64,000 nt of DNA from Blautia sp. OF03-15BH (GTDB lineage: Bacteria > Bacillota > Clostridia > Lachnospirales > Lachnospiraceae): NCBI RefSeq assembly GCF_003463065.1, contig NZ_QSCM01000001.1, positions 580,536 to 644,535 of the forward strand, in the 5' to 3' direction. The translations under genes and the position numbers were made by a program. Shown here in pieces: positions 44,348-53,535 of this stretch. The notes under the pieces were generated by a model. That model was not told the origin of the DNA. It saw only the letters and a list, made by a program, of their open reading frames with translations, and did no database searches. The stretch's first letter is position 1. Every line of letters starts with the position of its first letter.

Positions 44348-47300
44348 TTACTCTTCGTCACCAGGCTCCATGGATTCATCCAGATCTACATATCCGTCAG
44401 AATCGTCACTGTCATCAGATTCATCCACATCTACCAGATCTCCGTCAGAAAATTCCTGTTTGGTATAACCATCAAACTTTTCTTCTCCACGGTTGTAGTC
44501 ATGATCTCCCTCGATCACGGAACGAAGGTCTGTATCACCATAATCGATGTTTTCCATGATCTCAACTTCTGTATGATCCTCACGGAGCACTCTGACATCC
44601 AGTCCCAGAGACTGCAGCTCTTTCAGCAGAACCTTAAAGGACTCGGGGATACCAGGAGCCGGGATATTCTCTCCCTTGATGATAGCTTCGTAGGTCTTCA
44701 CACGTCCGATCACATCATCGGATTTCACGGTCAGGATCTCCTGCAGGGTGTAGGATGCACCGTATGCCTCAAGAGCCCAAACCTCCATCTCTCCGAAACG
44801 CTGTCCTCCGAACTGAGCCTTACCACCCAGAGGCTGCTGGGTAACCAGGGAGTACGGGCCGGTGGAACGTGCGTGGATCTTATCGTCTACCAGATGATGC
44901 AGCTTCAGGTAATGCATGTGTCCGATGGTTACCGGGCTGTCGAAATACTCACCGGTACGACCATCACGAAGTCTTACCTTACCATCTCTGGAAAGCGGAA
45001 CACCCTTCCAGAGCTCCCGGTGATCTCTGTTCTCATAGAGATAATCCATAACCTCCGGAAGCAGCTCTTCCTCGTGTTTCTCTTTGAATTCTTCCCAGGA
45101 CAGGTTTACGTAATCGTTTGCCAGATCCAGGGTATCCATGATATCCACCTCATTTGCGCCATCGAATACCGGTGTGGCGATATTGAAGCCCAGCGCTTTT
45201 GCAGCAAGGCTTAAATGAATCTCCAGCACCTGTCCGATATTCATTCGTGACGGCACACCAAGGGGGTTTAGAACGATATCCAGCGGACGTCCGTTAGGCA
45301 GGAAAGGCATATCTTCCACAGGGAGTACACGGGAAACCACACCCTTGTTACCATGACGGCCTGCCATTTTGTCGCCGACGGAAATCTTACGTTTCTGTGC
45401 AATATAAATTCTTACGGACTGATTCACTCCCGGAGGAAGCTCATCACCGTTCTCTCTGGTGAATACTTTGGCATCCACAACGATACCGTATGCACCATGC
45501 GGAACCTTCAGAGAAGTATCACGTACCTCACGGGCCTTCTCACCGAAGATCGCTCTTAAGAGACGCTCCTCTGCACTCAGCTCGGTTTCTCCCTTCGGAG
45601 TCACTTTACCGACCAGGATATCACCGGCACGAACCTCTGCACCGATACGGATGATTCCACGTTCATCCAGATCCTTCAGAGCCTCATCACCGACACCCGG
45701 AACATCACGGGTGATCTCTTCCGGTCCGAGCTTGGTGTCACGGGCCTCTGCCTCATATTCATCAATATGAACGGATGTATAGACATCGTTCATAACAAGT
45801 CTTTCACTTAAAAGAACAGCATCCTCGTAGTTATAACCTTCCCAGGTCATGAAGCCGATCAGCGGGTTCTTACCAAGAGCAAGCTCTCCGTTGTTCGTGG
45901 AAGGACCATCTGCGATTACCTGTCCTTTTCTGACCTTCTCGCCTTTGAATACGATCGGTCTCTGGTTGTAGCAGTTGCTCTGGTTGCTTCGTGAGAACTT
46001 TGTCAGATGATAGGTATCTTTGTTTCCGTCTTCTCTCTTGACAATGATCTCTTTGGAAGTAGAACGCTCTACCACACCGTCATTCTTTGCAACAACGCAG
46101 ACACCGGAGTCAACGGCTGCCTTTACTTCCATACCGGTACCTACTACAGGTGCCTCGGTAGTCAGAAGCGGCACTGCCTGACGCTGCATGTTGGATCCCA
46201 TCAGCGCACGGTTCGCGTCATCGTTCTCCAGGAACGGGATCAGAGCCGTTGCCACAGAGAACACCATTTTCGGGGAGACATCCATGTAGTCAAACATCTT
46301 ACGCTCGTATTCCTGCGTCTCCTCACGGTAACGACCGGATACGTTCTTCTGGATGAAATGACCTTCCTCATCCAGCGGCGTATTTGCCTGTGCTACATGA
46401 TAGTTATCTTCCTCATCAGCAGTCATGTATACAACATCCTCGGTAACACGGGGATTGTTCGGATCTGTTTTGTCGATCTTACGGTAAGGAGCCTCTACGA
46501 AACCATACTGGTTGATTCTTGCATAACATGCAAGAGAGTTGATCAGACCGATGTTCGGTCCCTCAGGTGTCTCAATGGGGCACATTCTTCCGTAATGGGA
46601 ATAGTGTACGTCTCGAACCTCGAATCCGGCTCTGTCTCGGGACAGACCACCAGGACCAAGTGCGGAAAGACGTCTCTTATGTGTCAGCTCACCAAGCGGG
46701 TTGTTCTGGTCCATGAACTGAGACAGCTGTGAGGATCCGAAGAACTCTTTGACAGCTGCAGTAACCGGCTTGATATTGATCAGGGACTGCGGAGAAATGT
46801 TATCCTGATCCTGCGTGGTCATACGCTCACGAACCACTCTCTCCAGTCTGGAAAGACCGATGCGGTACTGGTTCTGAAGCAGCTCACCTACGGAACGGAT
46901 ACGACGGTTGCCCAGATGGTCGATATCGTCGTCATTTCCGATGCCATATTCCAGATGCATGTTGTAGTTGATGGAAGCAATGATATCCTCTTTCGTGATA
47001 TGCTTCGGGATCAGCTCATGGATGCTGTCATGGATCGCTTCTTTAATAGAATCCAGATCGTCATTTTCTTCCAGAATTTTTTCAAGGACAGGGTAATATA
47101 CTGATTCTGTAACCCCAAGCTCTTCCGGATCCACATCCACAAAGCTTCTAAGGTCAACCATCAGGTTGGAAATCACCTTGATATTACGCTCTTCTCCTTC
47201 GATCCAGAGATAAGGAACGGCTGCATTCTGGATCTTGTCAGCCAGATCACGGTCTACTTCACAGCCAGCCTCTGCCAGGATCTCTCCGGTAGTGGTGTCG

Positions 47301-48196
47301 ATAACATCCTCTGCCAGCTTATGTCCGCAGATACGGTTGCGGAGATGAAGTTTTTTATTAAATTTATAACGTCCAACCTTTGCCAGATCATATCTTCTGG
47401 GGTCGAAGAACATGCTGGTGATCAGACTTTCTGCACTCTCTACTGCCAGCGGCTCACCGGGACGTATCTTCTTATAGAGTTCCAGAAGACCTTCCTGGTA
47501 GTTGGTGGCCGTATCCTTTGTCAGGCTGGCCAGGATCTTGGGTTCCTCACCGAAGAGCTCAATGATCTCCGGATTGGTGCCAAAACCGAGAGCACGGATC
47601 AAAACAGTGATGGGAACTTTTCTTGTACGGTCTACACGTACATAGAAAATGTCATTGGAGTCTGTCTCATATTCCAGCCATGCACCACGGTTCGGAATAA
47701 CTGTACAGGAATACAGTTCTTTTCCTAATTTATCGTGTGCAATTCCGTAATAGATACCCGGTGAACGAACCAGCTGGCTGACGATTACACGCTCAGCGCC
47801 GTTGATCACAAAGGTACCCGTGTCAGTCATAATGGGAAGATCACCCATAAAAATTTCATGTTCGCTTACTTCGCCGTTTTCTCTGTTATGAAGACGTACA
47901 CGGACTTTCAGCGGAGCTGCATATGTGGCATCCCGCTCCTTGCACTCTTCAATAGAGTATTTCACATCATCTTCGCACAAAGTAAAGTCCACAAATTCCA
48001 GGCTGAGCTTTCCACTATAGTCCTCGATCGGAGAGATGTCGTCAAAAACTTCCTTCATTCCTTCATCAAGAAACCACTTGTAGGAATCCTTCTGAACCTC
48101 AATGAGGTTCGGCATTTCAAGTACCTCTTTCTGTCTGGAATAACTCATACGGAAGCTTTTGTCACTCTTCACTGGACGTATTCTGTTTTTCTCCAT
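44348..48196 (-). CDS. rpoB: DNA-directed RNA polymerase subunit beta
   Basis: 1282 residues, typical length. Rifampicin-region sequence GSSQLSQFMDQNNPLGELTH and RRLSALGPGGLSRDRAG, and the catalytic-side KMAGRHGNKGVVS are present. An acidic C-terminal tail (DVDESDDSDDSDG) is clade-typical. First gene of the rpoBC unit, with promoter at 48305-48333 and a leader of about 100 nt. Confidence 0.98.
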   Translation of the reverse strand: MEKNRIRPVKSDKSFRMSYSRQKEVLEMPNLIEVQKDSYKWFLDEGMKEVFDDISPIEDYSGKLSLEFVDFTLCEDDVKYSIEECKERDATYAAPLKVRVRLHNRENGEVSEHEIFMGDLPIMTDTGTFVINGAERVIVSQLVRSPGIYYGIAHDKLGKELYSCTVIPNRGAWLEYETDSNDIFYVRVDRTRKVPITVLIRALGFGTNPEIIELFGEEPKILASLTKDTATNYQEGLLELYKKIRPGEPLAVESAESLITSMFFDPRRYDLAKVGRYKFNKKLHLRNRICGHKLAEDVIDTTTGEILAEAGCEVDRDLADKIQNAAVPYLWIEGEERNIKVISNLMVDLRSFVDVDPEELGVTESVYYPVLEKILEENDDLDSIKEAIHDSIHELIPKHITKEDIIASINYNMHLEYGIGNDDDIDHLGNRRIRSVGELLQNQYRIGLSRLERVVRERMTTQDQDNISPQSLINIKPVTAAVKEFFGSSQLSQFMDQNNPLGELTHKRRLSALGPGGLSRDRAGFEVRDVHYSHYGRMCPIETPEGPNIGLINSLACYARINQYGFVEAPYRKIDKTDPNNPRVTEDVVYMTADEEDNYHVAQANTPLDEEGHFIQKNVSGRYREETQEYERKMFDYMDVSPKMVFSVATALIPFLENDDANRALMGSNMQRQAVPLLTTEAPVVGTGMEVKAAVDSGVCVVAKNDGVVERSTSKEIIVKREDGNKDTYHLTKFSRSNQSNCYNQRPIVFKGEKVRKGQVIADGPSTNNGELALGKNPLIGFMTWEGYNYEDAVLLSERLVMNDVYTSVHIDEYEAEARDTKLGPEEITRDVPGVGDEALKDLDERGIIRIGAEVRAGDILVGKVTPKGETELSAEERLLRAIFGEKAREVRDTSLKVPHGAYGIVVDAKVFTRENGDELPPGVNQSVRIYIAQKRKISVGDKMAGRHGNKGVVSRVLPVEDMPFLPNGRPLDIVLNPLGVPSRMNIGQVLEIHLSLAAKALGFNIATPVFDGANEVDIMDTLDLANDYVNLSWEEFKEKHEEELLPEVMDYLYENRDHRELWKGVPLSRDGKVRLRDGRTGEYFDSPVTIGHMHYLKLHHLVDDKIHARSTGPYSLVTQQPLGGKAQFGGQRFGEMEVWALEAYGASYTLQEILTVKSDDVIGRVKTYEAIIKGENIPAPGIPESFKVLLKELQSLGLDVRVLREDHTEVEIMENIDYGDTDLRSVIEGDHDYNRGEEKFDGYTKQEFSDGDLVDVDESDDSDDSDGYVDLDESMEPGDEE

Positions 48197-48304
48197 TGAC
48201 GTTTCACCCCTGTTCTTTCTATATATAAAATATCAAATTGAATCTCCCATTTTTGGGCATACTTATCCCGTCTGGGTATACTCCTACACAATAGTGCATT
48301 GTTT

Positions 48305-48333
48305 ACTGTATCACAAAAAAAAATCAATGTCAA
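48305..48333 (-). promoter_or_regulatory. rpoBC promoter
   Basis: Minus-strand TTGACA, 17-bp spacer (T-rich), TACAGT. Confidence 0.75.
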
Positions 48334-48360
48334 GTTCTTTTTTCTTTTGATCAGTTACCG

Positions 48361-48798
48361 TTATTTACAAAGCTCTCCTACCACCTGATTGATGACTTTT
48401 CCATCTGCCTTGCCTTTCAGTTCCCCCATAACGGCTTTCATGATGGCGCCTTTGTTTTTGGTGGCAACAACATCAGCAAATTTTTCCTCGATGATCTTTT
48501 TCACCTCTTCAGGAGAAAGCTGCTGGGGAGCGTACTTGCTGATCACATCATAGCGGAACTGATATTCTGCTTTCAGATCTTCTCTTGCTGCAGGACAGGT
48601 ATCGATCTGCTCTTTCACCGTTTTCAGTTCCTTTAAGATCACCTGATCTACCATGCTCTCCGGAATATCATCCCGGCAGCCTGCATCAATACCGGCTTTC
48701 TTCGCTGCTGAAACGAGGGAAGAGATTGCTTCTTTTCTCTCTTTATCCTTTGCCTTCATCGCTGCTACCATATCTTTTCTCAATTCTTCGATCGTCAT
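48361..48798 (-). CDS. GatB/YqeY domain protein
   Basis: 145 residues, all one YqeY-type helical domain (MTIEELRKDMVAAMKAKDKE ... AIMKAVMGELKGKADGKVIN). Similar to the tail of GatB, the amidotransferase subunit that makes Gln-tRNA; stand-alone forms are of unclear role. AGGAGG upstream. It lies between the rplL terminator and rpoB, with no clear promoter of its own. Confidence 0.92.
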   Translation of the reverse strand: MTIEELRKDMVAAMKAKDKERKEAISSLVSAAKKAGIDAGCRDDIPESMVDQVILKELKTVKEQIDTCPAAREDLKAEYQFRYDVISKYAPQQLSPEEVKKIIEEKFADVVATKNKGAIMKAVMGELKGKADGKVINQVVGELCK

Positions 48799-48840
48799 TG
48801 TCTTTTCCTCCTGTCATGATGATTTGTTCTGAATCAAAGT

Positions 48841-48871
48841 AAAAAGCGGCCATGGATCGCTCCATAGCCGC
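48841..48871 (-). terminator. Terminator of the rplJL unit
   Basis: Minus-strand GCGGCTATGGA / TCCATGGCCGC, GCGA loop, then TTTTT. Confidence 0.85.
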
Positions 48872-48894
48872 CTGAACTTTCAGCTTTTGAAAAA

Positions 48895-49269
48895 TTATTT
48901 CAGGGTAACTTTTGCTCCCTCAGCCTCAAGTTTGGTCTTCATCTCCTCAGCCTCTGCTTTGGAAACGCCCTCTTTTACTACCTTCGGAGCGCCGTCAACT
49001 ACCTCTTTAGCCTCTTTCAGACCAAGACCAGTAGCCTCACGAACTACTTTGATAACTTTAACTTTGTTCGGGCCAACCTCGGTCAGCTCAACGTCGAACT
49101 CAGTTTTCTCCTCAGCCTCAGCTGCGCCAGCGCCAGCTGCTGCTACAACAACACCTGCTGCTGCAGATACGCCGAACTCTTCCTCACAAGCTTTTACCAG
49201 GTCGTTCAGCTCAAGTACAGATAACTCTTTAATCGCATCGATAAATTCTGCGGTAGTTAATTTTGCCAT
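48895..49269 (-). CDS. rplL: 50S ribosomal protein L7/L12
   Basis: 124 residues: N-terminal dimer domain, Ala/Gly-rich hinge (about 35-50), and the factor-binding C-terminal domain (KVIKVVREATGLGLKEAKEVVDG). Forms the stalk with L10 that recruits GTPase factors. Follows rplJ after 72 bp. Confidence 0.98.
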   Translation of the reverse strand: MAKLTTAEFIDAIKELSVLELNDLVKACEEEFGVSAAAGVVVAAAGAGAAEAEEKTEFDVELTEVGPNKVKVIKVVREATGLGLKEAKEVVDGAPKVVKEGVSKAEAEEMKTKLEAEGAKVTLK

Positions 49270-49341
49270 TTTATTTTCCTCCTATAAATATGGTATTTTA
49301 TACGGTCTGACGATCAGACAATCCCATTTACTTGCAGATAA

Positions 49342-49845
49342 TTAAGCCTCTGCGGAAGCTTCGCCGTCTTTCTCAGCGATCTGTTTAATAACACGAGCAA
49401 AGTTTGCAATCGGAGACTGCATACTTCCAAGAAGTCTTCCAAGAAGTACCTCTCTTGCCGGGATATCAGCCAGAGCTTTGATACCAGCCTCATCGTAGTA
49501 TTTATCCTCTACGACACCAGCTACCAGTTTAACAGCTTTTACATCTTTTGCATATTTTGCAAGGATTCTTGCCGGAGCAGTTGCATCATCTTTAGAGATT
49601 GCAAGTGCGTTCGGTCCATCCAGATGTTTGCAGAGCTCTTCACAAGCAGTTCCTTTGAATGCAAAGTTCATCATTGTGTTTTTGTAAACCTTGTACTCAA
49701 CGCCAGCTTCTCTCATCTCTTTACGAAGAGCGGTATCCTGCTCAACGGTGATTCCGCTGTAAGTAGCAAGCACAACAGACTGTGCGCCCTGGATCTTGCT
49801 GCTGATCTCTTCAACAACCGGTTTCTTCAGTTCTACTTTTGCCAT
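49342..49845 (-). CDS. rplJ: 50S ribosomal protein L10
   Basis: 167 residues; base of the L7/L12 stalk and usually the repressor of its own operon. MAKVELKKPVVEEI start with AAGGAGGTG upstream. The preceding leader carries the L10-type structure and an attenuator. Confidence 0.98.
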   Translation of the reverse strand: MAKVELKKPVVEEISSKIQGAQSVVLATYSGITVEQDTALRKEMREAGVEYKVYKNTMMNFAFKGTACEELCKHLDGPNALAISKDDATAPARILAKYAKDVKAVKLVAGVVEDKYYDEAGIKALADIPAREVLLGRLLGSMQSPIANFARVIKQIAEKDGEASAEA

Positions 49846-49923
49846 GATTGGTGCACCTCCTTATAGATTTTGTGCAGTTTGAAAACTGCATGATCCTGAC
49901 CTCTCGGTCGGGTGTACCGCCGT

Positions 49924-49950
49924 AAAAAAACCTCCCTGATACCAGAGAGG
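49924..49950 (-). terminator. Attenuator in the L10 leader
   Basis: Minus-strand CCTCTCTG / CAGGGAGG (one G-U) with a 4-nt loop, then seven T. It is 79 bp before rplJ, so it ends the leader RNA unless antiterminated. Confidence 0.85.
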
Positions 49951-50036
49951 ATTAAAGTCAATCATACAATCAACTCTCCTCGGCAGGCGTTTTCATCCTT
50001 ATGCCTTGCGGCACCTGCTGTCTTCGGCAGTTTTCT
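49951..50036 (-). promoter_or_regulatory. L10 ribosomal-protein leader
   Basis: Minus-strand ACTGCCGAAGACAGCAGGTG, CCGCAAGG and later CCTGCCGAGGAGAGT fit the conserved L10 leader (kink-turn type binding site). L10(L12)4 binding would favour the downstream attenuator. Motif recognition by eye. Confidence 0.8.
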
Positions 50037-50041
50037 ATTGC

Positions 50042-50070
50042 ATTATAGTACACGGTACCGGGTATGTCAA
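50042..50070 (-). promoter_or_regulatory. rplJL promoter
   Basis: Minus-strand TTGACA, 17-bp spacer, TATAAT: perfect consensus. Confidence 0.85.
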
Positions 50071-50087
50071 GCACTTTTTTGAAATTG

Positions 50088-50216
50088 TTCAGAGTCATGC
50101 AGATTTTTTTGAGAAAGCGTGAGTCTGCCTGCATGAATGAACGCTTTCTCAAGAAAATCTATTTGGCGGATACGCTGCACCTCCAAAATGCGCAGCATTT
50201 TGGAGGTGACTCTGAG
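50088..50216. repeat. Family A structured repeat, copy 2 (rplA-rplJ gap)
   Basis: Reads on the minus strand as TCAGAGTCA ... TGACTCTGA ends, arm 1 CACCTCCAAAATGC-tgc-GCATTTTGGAGGTG (perfect 14-bp stem), joining GTATCCGCC-ATAGATTT, and arm 2 GAAAGCGT / ACGCTTTC. Same order as copy 1 at 36841. Lies upstream of the rplJ promoter and after rplA. Confidence 0.8.
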
Positions 50217-50269
50217 CAAAAAAAGCCGCTTCCCAGTAAACTGGAAAGCGGCTCATCTTTCGCTGAATC

Positions 50270-50962
50270 TTATGCAAATTTAGCGGTATTCAGTTTTACG
50301 CCCGGTCCCATGGTCGGAGCGATGGTAACACTCTTCAGGTACTGACCTTTCAGGGTGCTGGGACGAGCTTTGATAATTGCATCCATAAGCGTCTGGAAGT
50401 TGTCGCGTAACTGCTCTTCGGTAAAGGAAGCTTTTCCGATGGGCACATGAATGATATTGGTCTTGTCAAGTCTGTACTCGATCTTACCGGCTTTGATGTC
50501 CTGAACGGCTTTGGTTACGTCCATGGTTACGGTACCGGCTTTCGGGTTCGGCATTAAGCCTTTGGGTCCGAGAACACGACCGAGACGTCCAACAACGCCC
50601 ATCATATCCGGAGTAGCTACTACTACGTCGAAATCCAGCCAGCCTTCGTTCTGGATCTTCGGAACCAGCTCCTCAGCGCCTACAAACTCAGCGCCTGCAG
50701 CTTTTGCTTCCTCAGCTTTGGCATTCTTTGCGAATACCAGGACACGAACGGTTTTACCGGTTCCGTGCGGCAGTACAACTGCACCACGGATCTGCTGGTC
50801 AGCGTGACGTCCGTCACATCCGGTTCTGATATGAGCCTCGATGGTCTCGTCAAATTTTGCAACTGCTACTTTTTTCACTAAAGCAACTGCTTCGTCGGTA
50901 TCGTAAAGGGTTGCGCGGTCGACCGCTTTAGCAGCCTCTACGTATTTCTTTCCTCTGTTCAT
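50270..50962 (-). CDS. rplA: 50S ribosomal protein L1
   Basis: 230 residues, standard. Starts MNRGKKYVEAAKAVDRATLY; signature VMVATPDMMGVVGRLGRVLG-type region near 125-150. Binds 23S rRNA at the L1 stalk and often represses its own mRNA. A hairpin motif sits just before its ribosome-binding site (50978-51006). Confidence 0.98.
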   Translation of the reverse strand: MNRGKKYVEAAKAVDRATLYDTDEAVALVKKVAVAKFDETIEAHIRTGCDGRHADQQIRGAVVLPHGTGKTVRVLVFAKNAKAEEAKAAGAEFVGAEELVPKIQNEGWLDFDVVVATPDMMGVVGRLGRVLGPKGLMPNPKAGTVTMDVTKAVQDIKAGKIEYRLDKTNIIHVPIGKASFTEEQLRDNFQTLMDAIIKARPSTLKGQYLKSVTIAPTMGPGVKLNTAKFA

Positions 50963-50977
50963 ACTAAATTACCTCCT

Positions 50978-51006
50978 GGTGGTGTTTGCGGGAATATCCC
51001 TCCCAC
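50978..51006 (-). promoter_or_regulatory. Leader hairpin before rplA (L1-site-like)
   Basis: Minus-strand GTGGGAGGGATATTCCC ... CACCACC just before AGGAGG. Very like the motif before rplK; GTGG pairs with CCAC and GGGA with TCCC. Confidence 0.45.
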
Positions 51007-51073
51007 GTATCGTTATTGTCTACAATCGATTTTCTCTGCTGTCCGCATTCCGCGGCAGCATCACAAACTAAGA

Positions 51074-51508
51074 TCAGTCCTCTACAGTGATACCCATGCT
51101 GCGTGCGGTACCAGCGATCATGCTCATAGCACTCTCGATGTTAGCAGCATTCAGGTCCGGCATCTTCATCTCAGCGATCTCACGGATCTTATCTTTAGAG
51201 ATGGTAGCAACTTTGGTCTTGTTAGGAACTCCGGAACCGGATTTCAGGTTGCAGGCTTTCTTCAGCAGAACTGCTGCAGGCGGGGTCTTGGTGATGAAGC
51301 TGAAGCTTCTGTCCGCATATACAGTGATGACAACGGGGATGATCAGATCGCCCTTGTCAGCGGTTCTTGCATTGAACTCTTTTGTAAACTGAACGATATT
51401 TACACCATGCTGACCCAGCGCAGGACCTACTGGCGGAGCCGGGGTAGCCTTTCCAGCCGGGATCTGTAATTTAATATAACCTGTTACTTTTTTTGCCATT
51501 TTAGGCAC
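51074..51508 (-). CDS. rplK: 50S ribosomal protein L11
   Basis: 144 residues. MAKKVTGYIKLQIPAGKATP and PPVGPALGQHGVNI are family hallmarks. Binds the GTPase centre of 23S rRNA. Start could be at MPKMAKK or MAKK (51499); AGGAGGTGCC precedes. Confidence 0.98.
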   Translation of the reverse strand: MPKMAKKVTGYIKLQIPAGKATPAPPVGPALGQHGVNIVQFTKEFNARTADKGDLIIPVVITVYADRSFSFITKTPPAAVLLKKACNLKSGSGVPNKTKVATISKDKIREIAEMKMPDLNAANIESAMSMIAGTARSMGITVED

Positions 51509-51515
51509 CTCCTAT

Positions 51516-51543
51516 GTGGTATTGTCGGGGGTTTCCCTCCCAC
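51516..51543 (-). promoter_or_regulatory. Leader hairpin before rplK (L1-site-like)
   Basis: Minus-strand GTGGGAGGGAAACCCCC ... ACCAC directly before the AGGAGG of rplK; shared layout with the rplA motif. Confidence 0.45.
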
Positions 51544-51579
51544 TTCACGAAAGTGCGAATCACTTTCGGAATTTACCTG

Positions 51580-52095
51580 TTACAACTTTTTCACGTCGGT
51601 GAACGCAATCTCCACCGGCGTATCACGACCAAACAATTCTACATTGATGGTAACCATCTGTTTGCTGTGGTTCATACTCTGGATGATGCCGACAGTATCT
51701 TTCCAGATACCACCGGTAATTGTGACGGAATCGCCTTCCTGGAAGTCCACTTCCAGTTCCCCGGGCTGAATGCCCAGCGGCTGCATTTCCTCTTCGGTCA
51801 GCGGAACCGGCTTTGATCCAGGACCAACGAATCCGGTAACACCGCGGGTATTTCTAACCACATACCATGTGTCATCGTTCATAACCATGTTAAGAAGCAC
51901 ATAGCCCGGAAACAGTTTTCTCTGAACCTGTTTTTTCACTCCGTTGCGTACTTCCACAACATCCTCCATGGGTACACGAACCTCCAGAATCTGATCTTCC
52001 AGATGACGGTTCTCGATGGTTTTTTCAATGTTGGCCTTTACCTTGTTTTCATACCCTGAATAAGTATGAACTACATACCAGTTTGCTTCTGCCAT
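51580..52095 (-). CDS. nusG: Transcription termination/antitermination factor NusG
   Basis: 171 residues. NGN domain (WYVVHTYSGYENKVKANIEK ... FPGYVLLNMVM) then KOW (FQEGDSVTITGGIWKDTVGI). Binds RNA polymerase; couples to Rho or ribosomes. Follows secE by 19 bp. Confidence 0.98.
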   Translation of the reverse strand: MAEANWYVVHTYSGYENKVKANIEKTIENRHLEDQILEVRVPMEDVVEVRNGVKKQVQRKLFPGYVLLNMVMNDDTWYVVRNTRGVTGFVGPGSKPVPLTEEEMQPLGIQPGELEVDFQEGDSVTITGGIWKDTVGIIQSMNHSKQMVTINVELFGRDTPVEIAFTDVKKL

Positions 52096-52114
52096 ATCTT
52101 CACCCTTGTCCTTA

Positions 52115-52333
52115 TTATTTCACTAAGAAATCAATACCGTATTGTACCACAAAGTCAACGACGGCGATCAATACACCAAGTAAGATAGAAACAACTGCGA
52201 CAGCAACAGTCTCTTTACCGAGCTCTGTTTTGTCCGGCCAAATGATTTTTCGAAACTCAGATTTCAGACCGTTGATCCAGCTCTTTTTCGGAGCTTTGGT
52301 CTTCGTCTTCTCAGCCTTAGCAGAATCTCCCAT
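52115..52333 (-). CDS. secE: Preprotein translocase subunit SecE
   Basis: 72 residues, one membrane helix (about 40-65) after a basic stretch (SEFRKIIWPDKTELGKET), as in short Firmicute SecE. Start at 52333 has AGGGAG 8 bp upstream; the ATG at 52342 is too close. Confidence 0.95.
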   Translation of the reverse strand: MGDSAKAEKTKTKAPKKSWINGLKSEFRKIIWPDKTELGKETVAVAVVSILLGVLIAVVDFVVQYGIDFLVK

Positions 52334-52367
52334 ATCATTCACTCCCTTGCGTAGTTCCTACCGGAAA

Positions 52368-52517
52368 TTACTTGGTTTCTTTGTGTAAAGTGTGAGTCTT
52401 GCAGAATCTGCAGTACTTCTTAGTCTCCATACGTTCGGGATGAGCTTTCTTATCCTTCATCGTATTGTAGTTTCTCTGTTTACACTCAGTGCATGCCAAT
52501 GTGATCTTTACGCGCAC
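52368..52517 (-). CDS. rpmG: 50S ribosomal protein L33
   Basis: 49 residues, GTG start: MRVKITLACTECKQRNYNTM then KDKKAHPERMETKKYCRFC, with two CxxC pairs (zinc-type L33). GAGGTG lies 6 bp upstream. First gene of rpmG-secE-nusG-rplK-rplA. Confidence 0.95.
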   Translation of the reverse strand: MRVKITLACTECKQRNYNTMKDKKAHPERMETKKYCRFCKTHTLHKETK

Positions 52518-52602
52518 AACCTCCACCTCGCCTTCTTAAATTTCATTTGCTGTTCGATGTTTTTTAGGCATAAAAAAAAGACCTACTTCCATTCGCTCGT
52601 CT

Positions 52603-52632
52603 ATCTTATCACAGACAATACGGAGAAGTCAA
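52603..52632 (-). promoter_or_regulatory. Promoter of rpmG-secE-nusG-rplKA
   Basis: Minus-strand TTGACT, 18-bp spacer, TAAGAT. Confidence 0.65.
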
Positions 52633-52660
52633 GTCTTTTCTTTATTTTTTAGCAGCCTGC

Positions 52661-53533
52661 TTATTTACCCAAGAAATTTTCCGCCACTTCTTTGCCGAAG
52701 GGAGTTCCTGCAAGGCCTCCGATCCCTGTTTCTTTCAGGCTGGCATTCATCTGGTCACCCACTTCTTTCATGGCATCAACGACCTGATCAGGCGGGATCC
52801 GGCTTTCAATACCGGCCAGAGCCATATCCGCAGAGGACAGGGCATTCATGGCTCCCACCACATTACGCTTCACACAGGGAACCTCCACAAGACCGGCTAC
52901 CGGGTCACAGACCAGCCCGAGAAGATTTTTGATCGCCATGGCTGCTGCATGAACGATCGCTTTTCCACTGCCTCCATGAAGAGCTACAAGAGCGCCTGCT
53001 GCCATGGCACTGGCTGTACCGATTTCTGCCTGACAGCCGCCGCTGGCTCCGGCGATGTAGGCTCTGGCCGCGATCACCTGACCGATTCCTGCCGCCGTAT
53101 AAAGAGCATCCAGAACCTTCTCCTCTTCTGGCTCATATTTTTTCACATAAGGAACAAGGACAGCCGGCATCACGCCGCAGGCCCCTGCTGTAGGAGCCGC
53201 CACGATCCGTTTCATACATGCGTTGCACTCGCCCATTTTGAGTGCCTCAACGATCACCTGGCCTGCAAAGGCTCCGCTTAAGGGTTCCTTCTCCGCCAGA
53301 TATTTTTCCATAATACCGCCCTGGCCGCCTACAAGCCCGCTCCGTGATCTTTCGTTTTCTTCATAACTTTCAGCCGCCTCCCACATGGCCTTCCAGAGAC
53401 CGGCCATCTGTTTGCGGGAATCTTCCCGGGTAACCACCCGCTCATTGAGGTCATCAGCAAGAACTGCCTCCCAGAACGGGATCTTTTCTTTTTCGCAGGT
53501 ATCCAGGATCTCCTGCAGTGATGTAAAAGCCAT
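52661..53533 (-). CDS. sdaAA: L-serine ammonia-lyase, iron-sulfur-dependent, subunit alpha
   Basis: 290 residues. Deaminates L-serine to pyruvate with a 4Fe-4S cluster. Cys103, Cys106 (CNACMKR) and Cys119 (AGACGVMP) plus a later Cys (LVCDPVAGLVEVPC) are in place. Starts 2 bp after sdaAB with GGGGGGAA upstream. Completes a two-subunit enzyme. Confidence 0.96.
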   Translation of the reverse strand: MAFTSLQEILDTCEKEKIPFWEAVLADDLNERVVTREDSRKQMAGLWKAMWEAAESYEENERSRSGLVGGQGGIMEKYLAEKEPLSGAFAGQVIVEALKMGECNACMKRIVAAPTAGACGVMPAVLVPYVKKYEPEEEKVLDALYTAAGIGQVIAARAYIAGASGGCQAEIGTASAMAAGALVALHGGSGKAIVHAAAMAIKNLLGLVCDPVAGLVEVPCVKRNVVGAMNALSSADMALAGIESRIPPDQVVDAMKEVGDQMNASLKETGIGGLAGTPFGKEVAENFLGK

Positions 53534-53535
53534 GT

